In this document: in pieces, positions 17,651-25,907 of the stretch | Numbering within the stretch: the stretch's first letter is position 1 | How the letters are laid out: the number at the start of each line of letters is the position of its first letter | NCBI GenBank assembly: GCA_020634895.1 | Contig: JACKAV010000009.1 | Span: 117,832-181,831 of the forward strand | DNA: 64,000 nucleotides | Reading direction: 5' to 3' | DNA from: Anaerolineales bacterium | GTDB taxonomy: Bacteria > Chloroflexota > Anaerolineae > Anaerolineales > Villigracilaceae | Notes under the pieces: generated by a model | The model's database searches: none | Seen by the model: only the letters and a program-made list of their open reading frames with translations | What the model was told of the DNA's origin: nothing | Made by a program: the position numbers and the translations under genes

Positions 17651-18067
17651 TTATTTCACAGGCGTCAACACGATCACAGGTATCTTTCGTGTGGTCTTGC
17701 GACGGTAATCGTCAAAACCGGGCATCATATCGACCATCTTTTCATAAAGGCGGCTTCGCTCCGGCTCCTCGGCAACGTCTGCCTGCGCCTGGAATTTCTC
17801 CGTGCCTATTTCAATAGACACAAGCGGATTTGCTCTGATATTGTAAAACCAATCAGGGTTGGTCGGCGCGCCGCCTTTGGAAGCGATCACCACCAACCGC
17901 TCACCGTCGCGCACACAAGCCACCGGGTTGATGCGTTCCTGTCCGCTTTTGGCGCCTTTTGTATGCAGCAAAAGCAGGGATTTGCCCTCAAAGTACCCTC
18001 CAACCCTGCCTTCATTTGCACGGAATTCCTCTATGATTTTTTGATTGCGTTCGTTTACATCACTCAT
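17651..18067 (-). CDS. F420/deazaflavin-dependent nitroreductase family protein
   Basis: 138 residues with the split-barrel fold of the Ddn/FDOR-A family. Visible: LLLLHTKGAKSGQERINPVA, DGERLVVIASKGGAPTNPDWFYNI, NPLVSIEIG and a C-terminal RKIPVIVL. These are the cofactor-binding features of Mycobacterium Ddn-like proteins that use F420H2 to reduce quinones or nitro compounds. Whether this organism makes F420 is not shown here. The start has AGGAG six bases upstream. Confidence 0.82.
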   Translation of the reverse strand: MSDVNERNQKIIEEFRANEGRVGGYFEGKSLLLLHTKGAKSGQERINPVACVRDGERLVVIASKGGAPTNPDWFYNIRANPLVSIEIGTEKFQAQADVAEEPERSRLYEKMVDMMPGFDDYRRKTTRKIPVIVLTPVK

Positions 18068-18311
18068 TTTTTCTCCTCAAATGTACATGATGACCCGAAA
18101 TCAATTGCTCTTACAACTGTATTAATACAGACCGACCTTTTCCTCCCAAAAGGCAACAAAAGGAAATCATTTTGGATATAATGTCCATCATGTTGAAAGT
18201 CCTGCATCAGATGGAGGGAAATCTTATCGGTTTTGTACAGTAAAGATGTAGTGATGATGCCGCATATCTATACCATTGGAGGTCCGATTCTTTGACTTAG
18301 GAAGCCAATCA

Positions 18312-20288
18312 GTGCAAAATCGGGCGCATTCTCAAATCAAAATTGTGACACATAGAACCCTGCTCCGCACACTAATCCCATCTGGAATAGTTATCGTATT
18401 CCTTGCAATTACTATTTCCACAGTTAATAGAGTACATTCCCTGTCGCATGCCCCTGTGCTGGTCCTTCATGACGGAAAAGCTGAATACCTGTTTGGAAGG
18501 AGCATGGAGTACCTTGAAGACCCCACCCAAACCCTGAACATCGAACAGGTTTCCTCCGCTGAGTATCAATACCGCTTTATCGACGGGGAGACGGATATCC
18601 TGAATTTCGGTCTAACAGACTCCGCGTACTGGCTCCGCTTCACCGTAAAGAACGAATCAAAGCAGGAGGAACACTGGCTGCTTGAACTGGCAAGACCGTC
18701 CATGAACAGTGTGTTCCTCTACACACCGCTGTCAGATGGCACTGGCTTCCTCGAAAAACGGACCGGCTACATCTTTCCGGTTTCGACCCGCGATGCCCCC
18801 CACGAGAATTTTGTCTTCAGGCTGGATATCCCATCGGGAGGGGAGGTCACCTATTATCTGCGCGTCAAGGATATTTCTCTCGACCTGCCGTTGCGGATCT
18901 GGTCCACCCCCGCATTTGAGATCCACGACCAGATGTCGCGCCTCATTCTCGCCCTTTCGTTTGGTGCGCTCATCTCGATGCTGATCTACAACGGGATCTT
19001 GCTCTTCGTCCTGCACGACCGCGGGTACATTTATTATTCCTTTTTTCAGGCGTCTCTTTTGCTTTATCTGGCGAGCATTCAGGGATACACTCCGCGGTAT
19101 ATCTGGCCCAATTCGACACTTCCAAATCCATTCGTTATTCCTTTAACCATTGAACTGGCTGGGATTTTTCAGATTCTTTTTTCATGGGAGTTCCTGTACT
19201 TCAAATCAACTGCGAAGTGGATGAGACACACAAGAAATATGCTGGTTGGGGTTTTGATCGTTTCGATCCCGCCGACTTTCTTTATCGGGGCAAAAATCTT
19301 AATTCTGGTATTGCCCATTCTTCTGATCATAAATCTGCTCTCATTCGTATTCGGCGTATGGACAATGACCCAGGGATATAAACCTGCGCGTTATTTTTTG
19401 GCATCGTGGTCGATCTATATCATCATCGGTATCAGCGTTATTCTTCAACATATGGGGTGGATCACCATCGAACAGCTCATTCCCGAGCAGGCGTTTCAAC
19501 TTGGGGCTGTGTATCTGATCACATTCCAATCGCTCGCCCTCGCGGACCGCATCCGCTACTACAAACAGGAAAATATCAACTCGCAAAATGAACTCATCCA
19601 TCAGCAGGAGGAAACGCTCAAGGTAAAGGATGAACTGAACCTGGCTCTCGAAGATGCCCGCATCGACCTTGAACTACGGGTCGCCCAGCGTACCCGAGAA
19701 TTGATCGATATCAACGCGCAGCTTTCTGAGGAGATCAACGAACGCAAACGCGTCGAGAACGAGTTGATCCGGCTCGCGAATGTCGACTTTCTGACAGGTC
19801 TCTACAACCGGCGTTATTTCTTTGAAATGGCAAAACGGGAATTCGAAATTTCATCACGCCATAAACTACCCCTGTCTGTGGTCATCATAGATATCGACAC
19901 CTTCAAGAAGATAAACGATACCTACGGTCACGCCGTGGGAGACCAGGCGTTAACGCACCTCGGAAAATTGATCCAACACATCACCCGCAAAACGGACATC
20001 GCCGCCCGCTACGGCGGGGAGGAATTCACGATCCTGCTCACCCAAACGGACTGCGCCAGCGCGTGCGCGCTTGCCGAGCGTTTGCGTCATCTCGTTGTGA
20101 GCTCCCCCATTCAGGTTGGCGGATACTCGATACAACTTACCATCAGCATCGGAGTGTCGGGGAGAGACTATATCCCGGCAGATGAGAACCTGGACCAGCT
20201 GATTTCCCGAGCCGATCAGGCTTTGTATAAAGCCAAGGATGACGGCAGAAACCGGGTCGTTTGTCAACGAAATCTACTCGGCGACTAA
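18312..20288 (+). CDS. Diguanylate cyclase with 7TM-DISM sensor
   Basis: About 658 residues. An N-terminal anchor, then an extracellular 7TMR-DISMED2-like domain (LTDSAYWLRFTVKNES, WLLELARPSMNSVFLY), then seven membrane helices (7TMR-DISM), a coiled coil (~430-490) and a GGDEF domain. The active site reads RYGGEEF, so catalysis is expected, and RKTD five residues before it is an inhibitory I-site. It makes c-di-GMP in response to an external signal. The start is uncertain: GTG 18312 has AGGAAG seven bases upstream, while the TTG at 18276 has no ribosome site before it. Confidence 0.85.
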   Translation: MQNRAHSQIKIVTHRTLLRTLIPSGIVIVFLAITISTVNRVHSLSHAPVLVLHDGKAEYLFGRSMEYLEDPTQTLNIEQVSSAEYQYRFIDGETDILNFGLTDSAYWLRFTVKNESKQEEHWLLELARPSMNSVFLYTPLSDGTGFLEKRTGYIFPVSTRDAPHENFVFRLDIPSGGEVTYYLRVKDISLDLPLRIWSTPAFEIHDQMSRLILALSFGALISMLIYNGILLFVLHDRGYIYYSFFQASLLLYLASIQGYTPRYIWPNSTLPNPFVIPLTIELAGIFQILFSWEFLYFKSTAKWMRHTRNMLVGVLIVSIPPTFFIGAKILILVLPILLIINLLSFVFGVWTMTQGYKPARYFLASWSIYIIIGISVILQHMGWITIEQLIPEQAFQLGAVYLITFQSLALADRIRYYKQENINSQNELIHQQEETLKVKDELNLALEDARIDLELRVAQRTRELIDINAQLSEEINERKRVENELIRLANVDFLTGLYNRRYFFEMAKREFEISSRHKLPLSVVIIDIDTFKKINDTYGHAVGDQALTHLGKLIQHITRKTDIAARYGGEEFTILLTQTDCASACALAERLRHLVVSSPIQVGGYSIQLTISIGVSGRDYIPADENLDQLISRADQALYKAKDDGRNRVVCQRNLLGD

Positions 20289-20346
20289 ATCCATAAATTA
20301 AATCCATTCTGCATCACCATCAATTCACGGCGAGACTGTTTTCGCG

Positions 20347-20374
20347 TTTGTGCGTATATATTTCATCGTATAAT
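20347..20374 (+). promoter_or_regulatory. Possible promoter
   Basis: TTTGTG (20347-20352), 16 bp, then perfect TATAAT (20369-20374), 29 bases before the ATG at 20403. The -35 match is weak. Confidence 0.45.
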
Positions 20375-20402
20375 CTCCAAATCATTTTTTAAGGAGAAAA
20401 GC

Positions 20403-21107
20403 ATGTGGGAGGCTCTCGCCAATTGGCTCACCAAACGTTTTTCCAGCCCGTTACCGGTGCTGTTCTTTTTGCTTGGGTCGATTCTAATCATCGTTGAGGC
20501 GATCGAAGTGAAACTGCCGGATGGCACACAGGTTCTGCGCGCCAACGAATTCGGCAAACTCATTCTGTCGCTTGGCATTTTGGCGCTCGTTGTGGCAGCC
20601 ATGTTCCAGATCTTCGACAGAAACAGCAAGCTCGAAAGAAAGGCAAGAGAGCTTGATATCCTCGAAGCAAAAACATATTCCACCCTCCGCGAGTTGATGC
20701 ATGAATACGTCAGTCAGCCCGGCGGTTTGGATTTTGGCGCCTGCATCTATCGCGAAAACATTTATCACGATATCAGCGCAGATCAATTTGCGAAACGCCT
20801 GGTTCACTTCCGCGTGCAGCGAAATCTTGAATTACAGACCCAACATTATCTCGAGTTCGGCAGGGAAATATACGCTCTCGTTGACCCAATCAACAGCCGC
20901 ATGAACGACCTCCAACAGGGGCAATTGTTCCGCGTGATCCTCGATGTTGAAAAAGGCGGCTTCTTCTTCCACCAGATCAGTGACGGCTGCTATGTGATCG
21001 GAGCGACCGTCAATCAGGAAGCCATGGATGACAACTCCGCCGATCTTGAAATGCGCTCGCTTGTACGTGCCGTGGAGCACCACATCGCCAAACTGGAAAA
21101 TCAATGA
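20403..21107 (+). CDS. Membrane protein of unknown function
   Basis: 234 residues. Two transmembrane helices near the N-terminus (~17-34 and ~53-70) are followed by a short coiled coil (NSKLERKARELDILEAKTYS) and a ~130-residue cytosolic domain containing FFFHQISDGCYVIGATVNQEAMDD. The last part has a Roadblock/profilin-like or GAF-like look, but no family is assigned. AAGGAG precedes the ATG. Its stop overlaps the next start (ATGA), so it is translationally coupled to the antiporter and may regulate it. Confidence 0.6.
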   Translation: MWEALANWLTKRFSSPLPVLFFLLGSILIIVEAIEVKLPDGTQVLRANEFGKLILSLGILALVVAAMFQIFDRNSKLERKARELDILEAKTYSTLRELMHEYVSQPGGLDFGACIYRENIYHDISADQFAKRLVHFRVQRNLELQTQHYLEFGREIYALVDPINSRMNDLQQGQLFRVILDVEKGGFFFHQISDGCYVIGATVNQEAMDDNSADLEMRSLVRAVEHHIAKLENQ

Positions 21108-22135
21108 GTCCTGCCTTTCGTCAGCAATTACTCTACCCGCTGCTTATCGCTCTCGCGGGACTGGGAATTGCTTCTGTCATCGACATATCTGATCTACCCC
21201 GACAGCCCTACTACGACACCTTCACCTATACATTGCTCGCAGTCGGGCTGTACGGGAGCGTTTATGGGATTCATCTTAGCGAATTAAAAAATCACACCAA
21301 AATCGTTCTTCGCGCTGTAACCATCGGCGTGTTATTAAAAACCGTCATCATTGGGCTGGCACTTTATCTCGTCTCTGGAAATGCAGCCGCCTTCTTATTG
21401 GGGCTGACCGTTGCGCAGATCGACCCCTTATCGGTTGCAAATCTAATACAAGGTGGAGAGCCCTCCAAACTCTCTCCACGCGCAAAGACTATTCTCAGCG
21501 CATGGTCATCGTTCGACGACCCGATGACTGTACTTCTATCAATTTATGCGCTTTACTTCTTCATCCCACAAAGCGGAACAGGTGATCTCGTTGGTTCCAT
21601 CCTCCCCTTCTTCATCGGGCTGGGACAGAACCTATTATTCGCACTTGTTACCTATTTCATTTACAAATACATCAAGAAAAACTTTACGGCTTCGATCATT
21701 TTGCTCATTGCATGCTTTGTCGCTGCCGTGGCATTTCAATGGATGCTCGGCATTGCCATCATCGGCTTGTTCCTGCGTCCTGAGATCAAGAAACTCCCGC
21801 TCATCATCTCAGGGGCTTTCTACATCGCCGTCCTCTTATTGGGATTCCTTCTGGTAAACGGAGTCTTCTGGCTGCAGGGACTCGCCCTCGGAGTGGGAGC
21901 GATCATCGCCCAGATCATCGTCGGTCTTCTCCTGACCCGAGACCTGCCCCGCGACGAAAGGCTTTACCTAGCCTTTGCCCAGCAAAATGGAATCACCGCC
22001 ATGATCCTCGCCCTGTTCTTCGAAAGAGACCTGTCCAGCACAGTGGGCATTGTCGCACCAGCGATCATCTTTATCAATCTTGGTTACTATTTCTTCAACA
22101 GCACGTTTTTCAAAAAAGCCACCAACCAGATATAG
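21104..22135 (+). CDS. Cation/proton antiporter (CPA family)
   Basis: 343 residues, about ten transmembrane helices. It resembles the membrane core of CPA-type Na+/H+ antiporters. The key ion-site helix reads SSFDDPMTVLL, with the Asp-Asp pair of the electrogenic group. AQIDPLSVANL fits the unwound crossover helix. It is shorter than usual (~380-420), with a reduced N-terminus and no C-terminal cytosolic domain. It shares four bases with the upstream gene, whose soluble domain may supply a missing regulatory part. Confidence 0.78.
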   Translation: MSPAFRQQLLYPLLIALAGLGIASVIDISDLPRQPYYDTFTYTLLAVGLYGSVYGIHLSELKNHTKIVLRAVTIGVLLKTVIIGLALYLVSGNAAAFLLGLTVAQIDPLSVANLIQGGEPSKLSPRAKTILSAWSSFDDPMTVLLSIYALYFFIPQSGTGDLVGSILPFFIGLGQNLLFALVTYFIYKYIKKNFTASIILLIACFVAAVAFQWMLGIAIIGLFLRPEIKKLPLIISGAFYIAVLLLGFLLVNGVFWLQGLALGVGAIIAQIIVGLLLTRDLPRDERLYLAFAQQNGITAMILALFFERDLSSTVGIVAPAIIFINLGYYFFNSTFFKKATNQI

Positions 22136-22207
22136 GTCAACTGCATTTCAAATAGAACTTTAACAAAAGGGGAAATATATTCATTTATAATGCGCCGCGA
22201 GGAAAAA

Positions 22208-22597
22208 ATGACAACATATTATTTCAACAAAACATTGGAAATGTCCTTTGAAGACGCCATCGCGCGCGTAACCGAGGAACTCAAAAAAGAAGGCTTCGGC
22301 GTGCTGACAGAAGTCGATGTGCAGGCTACGCTCAAAAAGAAGCTTGATGCGGATTTTCGTCCATATCGAATTCTTGGGGCGTGTAATCCGCCGCTTGCAC
22401 ATCAGGCATTGCAGGCTGAATCTCATATTGGCTTGATGCTGCCATGCAATGTCATCGTGCAGGATGCAGGTAATGGCAGGATCGATGTCGCAGCGATCGA
22501 CCCGCTTGTGGCGATGGCACGAGTCGACAATTCCGGTCTTGAGCCGGTGGCGGTTGAGGCGCAGTCAAAGCTCAAACGCGTCATCGAAAATCTATAG
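22208..22597 (+). CDS. DUF302 family protein
   Basis: 130 residues, a small soluble alpha/beta protein of the DUF302 family: YYFNKTLEMSFEDAIARVTE, LKKEGFGVLTEVDVQATLKK, YRILGACNPPLAHQALQAE, IGLMLPCNVIVQD. The order and the CNPPLAHQAL motif are diagnostic. DUF302 proteins often occur with copper or redox genes, which are not seen here. The ATG at 22208 has GAGGA upstream; an in-frame ATG at 22190 lacks one. Confidence 0.88.
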   Translation: MTTYYFNKTLEMSFEDAIARVTEELKKEGFGVLTEVDVQATLKKKLDADFRPYRILGACNPPLAHQALQAESHIGLMLPCNVIVQDAGNGRIDVAAIDPLVAMARVDNSGLEPVAVEAQSKLKRVIENL

Positions 22598-22621
22598 ATA
22601 GACCTCCTGTAAAAAATAATT

Positions 22622-22681
22622 GCACGTCAGGCTTTCAGCCTGACGTGCTTTAGCATAACAAATGGCGGGTTGAAACCCGCC
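22622..22681. repeat. Double hairpin repeat, terminator-like
   Basis: Hairpin one is a 12-bp stem with 3-nt loop (22622-22633, 22637-22648) followed by TTTAG. Hairpin two is GGCGGGT-TGAA-ACCCGCC (22664-22681) followed by CTACAG. This pairing looks like a dispersed intergenic repeat that also ends the DUF302 transcript. Confidence 0.65.
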
Positions 22682-22788
22682 CTACAGATTCTTTACCCAA
22701 AGATAGTTCTTAAGGCGGGTGTTGACCTATTAAGCTTCAATATAAAATAATATTCTTCGTCAAATTTTACAGGTACAAGGAGCTTTAA

Positions 22789-23454
22789 ATGTTCAAGTCA
22801 AAACGAAGGCAGATCATCACGCCTCAATCTGAGCATCTTAAATTGGTTGGGACGCTGGCAATGTTATGGGGAAACGAGCAATTTGACGCGCCGCCCATCG
22901 AACGCAATGCCATGATCTCAGGCATGGGACTCCACGACCGCGGATATGGCTATCTCGACAACTCACCCATTGGCGGGATGAGCGACACGGAATGGGAAGT
23001 CATCGGGCGGCGCGGATTCGACATGCCCTCTTCAGATATTGTTGCAGATACCATCGTCAAATATCACATTCGAAGACTTGCCAGCGGCGGAAAATCTGAA
23101 ATTCGCAAAGCCATGTTCGAAGATTTCTCCAAAGCCATCGACGACCAGCTCAAACAACATGGACTTTCCAAAGAATTGTTCGACCGCATGGATCGCATTA
23201 CCGACCTGCTGGACCGCATCTCCTTTGAATTTTGTTTTGATGCGCCAGCCAATGGCAGCATTTCGATCTTTTCCCGCAATGGAAAAAATGAAGAAACTGT
23301 TGTCCAATACCATATAGAAGATGGGGAGATCACCGTCTCGCCGTGGACCTTCTCTGTGGATGAACATCGCGGATATCTGGTTGCCTATCAAACGGATGGG
23401 TATCCCGAACGCTTGCATCCTGTCATCCTGCCGTATCACTTAAAGAAAAAATAA
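22789..23454 (+). CDS. DUF3891 family protein
   Basis: 221 residues, soluble. It matches the DUF3891 family: ITPQSEHLKLVGTLAMLWGN near the start, GMGLHDRGYGYLD, and a C-terminal VDEHRGYLVAYQTDGYPERL. Conserved His and Asp residues in HDRG suggest an HD-like metal site, but the biochemical role is unknown. AAGGAG lies eight bases before the ATG. Confidence 0.82.
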   Translation: MFKSKRRQIITPQSEHLKLVGTLAMLWGNEQFDAPPIERNAMISGMGLHDRGYGYLDNSPIGGMSDTEWEVIGRRGFDMPSSDIVADTIVKYHIRRLASGGKSEIRKAMFEDFSKAIDDQLKQHGLSKELFDRMDRITDLLDRISFEFCFDAPANGSISIFSRNGKNEETVVQYHIEDGEITVSPWTFSVDEHRGYLVAYQTDGYPERLHPVILPYHLKKK

Positions 23455-23465
23455 AGAATTAGCCA

Positions 23466-23494
23466 TTGAAAATGGGTGTTCCAAAGCGTATACT
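23466..23494 (+). promoter_or_regulatory. Promoter of protease-inhibitor operon
   Basis: TTGAAA (23466-23471), 17-bp spacer, TATACT (23489-23494), 42 bases before the protease ATG. Confidence 0.7.
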
Positions 23495-23535
23495 GAAATT
23501 GTGCATTTATCGGTATCAACTGAAAGGAGAGAGCC

Positions 23536-24696
23536 ATGCACAACCATCGTTGTTCGATCCTTTGTATTACCCCGCCCCACATGCTCCATGAGATCGTTAG
23601 AAACGGTTCCGCAACACAGCGAGACCTTGCCCTGCGTACCATTGTCACTTCCGAGCAAATACGCGGACTTCGCCGTGTGTCCAACTCGCTGGCATCGCTT
23701 GTCGAAACTCCCGCAGCTTCTGTAGCTTCAGCCGCGCCCGGAAACAAACAACGCGCTGTTTACGATGCACAAAACGGTTCAGGATTACCCGGCAATTTAG
23801 TCCGCAACGAAGGCGATCCGCCATCCACCGACCCGGCAGTCAACGAAGCTTATGATGGTTCAGGGACCACGTATGATCTATACTTCAATGTTTACGGAAG
23901 AAACTCCATCGACGGCAACGGATTAAAACTCGATTCCACTGTCCATTATCAAAAAGGCTACGACAACGCCTTTTGGGACGGCAAGCAAATGGTCTACGGC
24001 GATGGAGATGAAGACCTTCCAACCGCGGAACGAATCTTCAACCGCTTCACGATCTCGCTGGATGTCATCGGGCACGAGCTAACTCACGGCGTCACTCAAC
24101 ACGAGGCAAACCTCGCATACTGGGACCAATCTGGAGCGTTGAATGAATCGCTGTCCGACGTCTTCGGCTCATTGGTCAAACAATATCAACGAGGTCAAAC
24201 CGCAAGCGAAGCCGATTGGATCATTGGCGAAGGTCTGTTCACAGTAAATGTCAACGGTGTCGGCATCCGCAGCATGAAGGCGCCCGGAACCGCGTACAAC
24301 GATCCGGTTCTTGGCAAAGACCCGCAGCCCGCGCACATGAACGATTACGTCCATACCGTGGATGACAACGGAGGTGTACACATCAACTCGGGCATTCCCA
24401 ACCATGCCTTCTACGTCACCGCACTTGAACTCGGCGGATACGCCTGGGAAAAAGCGGGGCTCATCTGGTACAAAACACTTACCGATAAACTTCAAGAGCG
24501 ATCCACTTTTCAGGAAGCCTGCGTCCTCACCGTTCAAACTGCGGGAGAACTCTTTGGAGAGAACAGCCTCGAACAACAAGCCGTCAAAAAAGGATGGGCT
24601 GAGGTTGGCATCACCCTTGCTGCTGAAACAACAACTCCAAGCGGCTGCCTGCCAAGTGTGATGAACGCTCTTGGTCTGAAAATGAACGCGGGGTAA
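23536..24696 (+). CDS. Protealysin-like M4 metalloprotease
   Basis: 386 residues. A thermolysin-family zinc endopeptidase: HELTH (His180, Glu181, His184), third zinc ligand Glu204 in NESLSDVFG, and GVHINSGIPNHAFY containing the family catalytic His region. It has no signal peptide. The N-terminal MHNHRCSILCITPPHMLHEI is the short protealysin-type propeptide rather than the long FTP propeptide of secreted thermolysins. This class is cytoplasmic or released by lysis. The next gene overlaps its stop and encodes an emfourin-like inhibitor, so the two form a protease-inhibitor operon. Confidence 0.92.
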   Translation: MHNHRCSILCITPPHMLHEIVRNGSATQRDLALRTIVTSEQIRGLRRVSNSLASLVETPAASVASAAPGNKQRAVYDAQNGSGLPGNLVRNEGDPPSTDPAVNEAYDGSGTTYDLYFNVYGRNSIDGNGLKLDSTVHYQKGYDNAFWDGKQMVYGDGDEDLPTAERIFNRFTISLDVIGHELTHGVTQHEANLAYWDQSGALNESLSDVFGSLVKQYQRGQTASEADWIIGEGLFTVNVNGVGIRSMKAPGTAYNDPVLGKDPQPAHMNDYVHTVDDNGGVHINSGIPNHAFYVTALELGGYAWEKAGLIWYKTLTDKLQERSTFQEACVLTVQTAGELFGENSLEQQAVKKGWAEVGITLAAETTTPSGCLPSVMNALGLKMNAG

Positions 24697-25004
24697 TGAT
24701 GCAAATCATTTTCGAACGGACTGGCGGATTTATGGGATCGAAAACCAGCCTGACCATTGACCTTGACGAACTCCCCTCGGATCAAGCCCAGACGTTACAA
24801 CGGCTTCTTGACGAAGCAAATTTTTTCACGCTGACAGAGAATCCACCTACCCACTCCGCCCCGGACGGTTTTCAATACACCATCATCGTGGAAGATGAAA
24901 CGGGCAGACATACTGTAACCACAACCGACACAACCACTCCCGAAGAGTTGCGTCCGCTTCTTCAGGAACTTTCACAAAGGGCTCGTTCGCAGCGCAGACA
25001 TTGA
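24696..25004 (+). CDS. Emfourin-like protease inhibitor
   Basis: 102 residues. MQIIFERTGGFMGSKTSLTI followed by LDELPSDQAQTLQRLLDEANFF and PDGFQYTIIVEDETGRHTV fits the emfourin (M4in) family, small inhibitors encoded beside protealysin-like proteases. The start codon overlaps the protease stop (TAATG), so synthesis is coupled; the second ATG (24699) is also possible. It presumably binds the protease active site and keeps it silent inside the cell. The assignment rests on sequence shape plus gene pairing. Confidence 0.8.
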   Translation: MMQIIFERTGGFMGSKTSLTIDLDELPSDQAQTLQRLLDEANFFTLTENPPTHSAPDGFQYTIIVEDETGRHTVTTTDTTTPEELRPLLQELSQRARSQRRH

Positions 25005-25023
25005 ATATCTCTCTCAATACAAA

Positions 25024-25056
25024 AAACGCACTCGAAAAAAAGCTTCGAGTGCGTTT
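25024..25056 (+). terminator. Bidirectional terminator
   Basis: A 13-bp stem AAACGCACTCGAA / TTCGAGTGCGTTT (25024-25036, 25044-25056) between the convergent inhibitor and STAS genes. Confidence 0.85.
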
Positions 25057-25077
25057 CGCATTATGTGACTTGATGAT

Positions 25078-25422
25078 CTATTGTGCCAGCAATACAGTCT
25101 CGGCAGATTCCAGATAATCATAAATAGGGATAATGCTTGGAATCCCCGTCATCTCAAGAACTCCCTTAACCTCTTCCGTTGGGTTGAGCAGCACCATCTT
25201 CCCGCCGCGAGACAGCAGCGATTTGGCGTTGGTCGTCAACAGCCGAATGCCAATGGATGCGAGAAATTCAACGCCGGAAAGGTCCACGACCACCCGCACA
25301 TTCTCCCCAGAACAATATCCGGTAAACTTCGTTTCGATATCGTTGACGCCAAAAATATCGAGTTTGCCCTGAAGTTTAATCATGCGAATATCTTGTTCGA
25401 GGTCATTGTATTGGAGTTCCAT
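25078..25422 (-). CDS. STAS-domain anti-sigma factor antagonist
   Basis: 114 residues, a single STAS domain as in SpoIIAA/RsbV. The phosphorylatable serine is in FLASIGIRLL (Ser56), preceded by VRVVVDLSGVEF. In this family the unphosphorylated protein captures a kinase-type anti-sigma factor and frees a sigma factor. No partner kinase or phosphatase is adjacent. It is a single gene. Confidence 0.88.
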   Translation of the reverse strand: MELQYNDLEQDIRMIKLQGKLDIFGVNDIETKFTGYCSGENVRVVVDLSGVEFLASIGIRLLTTNAKSLLSRGGKMVLLNPTEEVKGVLEMTGIPSIIPIYDYLESAETVLLAQ

Positions 25423-25595
25423 ATTTTCACCTTTGAGTTGATAGTATAAGGAATTATATTAAGCTCCAAAGAGAATATGTTAACAACAGGTTATGGTTTT
25501 CTTCATGGTTTTACCTGAAGCGTTCACCCAAAATCAAAACCCCAAAGCTGACTACGCGCAAATCTCAGGCGTACCACTCCTTTCAGCAAAACCCG

Positions 25596-25626
25596 TTGAT
25601 ACATTACAAAAACTCTGTGCTATAAT
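25596..25626 (+). promoter_or_regulatory. Extended -10 promoter of aspS leader
   Basis: TGC directly before a perfect TATAAT (25621-25626) is an extended -10. A TTGATA (25596-25601) lies 19 bp upstream as a loose -35. The predicted start is near A25633, only about 3 nt before the leader-peptide ATG. Confidence 0.8.
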
Positions 25627-25635
25627 GCCGCCACG

Positions 25636-25722
25636 ATGTTCAATCACAACAACTTCGCCAATAACAATAATAATAACGATAATGACGATGCCAAAATCGT
25701 TGGGCGAAGCTTTGCTGGTTGA
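25636..25722 (+). CDS. Asn/Asp-rich leader peptide of aspS
   Basis: A 28-codon open frame ending in TGA, too short for routine gene finding. It reads MFNHNNFANNNNNNDNDD, then ten ordinary residues. It has ten Asn and three Asp codons, ten of these thirteen in one block (codons 9-18, 25660-25689). The ATG lies about 3 nt from the predicted transcription start, so translation is near leaderless. It is followed 20 nt later by an intrinsic terminator, then aspS. By analogy with the trp, his and other amino-acid operons this is an attenuation leader: ribosome stalling on the Asn/Asp run would report low charged tRNA. A chance run of this kind in exactly this place is improbable. Confidence 0.85.
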   Translation: MFNHNNFANNNNNNDNDDAKIVGRSFAG

Positions 25723-25777
25723 CGGATAACTCAAGTCAAACAAAATCGCCCGACGCGAACGCGAAGGGCGATTTTTT
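25653..25777 (+). promoter_or_regulatory. Transcription attenuator controlling aspS
   Basis: Three competing pairings are visible. 1:2 is CTTCGCC (25653-25659) with GGCGAAG (25703-25709). 2:3 is CGTTGGGCGA (25698-25707) with TCGCCCGACG (25746-25755), ten pairs with one G-U: the antiterminator. 3:4 is AAATCGCCC (25743-25751) with GGGCGATTT (25766-25774) plus a T run to 25777: the terminator. A ribosome stalled on codons 9-18 covers segment 1 and frees 2 to pair with 3, so transcription continues into aspS. With ample charged tRNA the ribosome reaches the stop and 3:4 forms. Confidence 0.82.
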
Positions 25778-25796
25778 ATATACATCATCATACCCC

Positions 25797-25893
25797 GTCA
25801 TTGCGAGCCGGATTCTTGCACTTCGCGGCGAAGCAATCTCTCGTTTCATATCTGAGATTGCTTCGTCGGGGAGTGCGCCCTCCTCGCAATGAC
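25797..25893. repeat. MITE-like palindromic repeat
   Basis: 97 bp with perfect 11-bp terminal inverted repeats GTCATTGCGAG / CTCGCAATGAC and inner arms GCGAAGCAATCTC / GAGATTGCTTCG. This is a widespread dispersed repeat type. It sits between the attenuator terminator and the aspS start. Confidence 0.8.
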
Positions 25894-25907
25894 AAAAGAG
25901 AGGCACT

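Noticed and set aside
25493..25729. 78-codon plus-strand frame overlapping the aspS leader peptide
   Set aside because: It starts before the promoter and reads the Asn codons in another frame (Ile/Thr run); the 28-codon frame fits the promoter, stop and hairpins.
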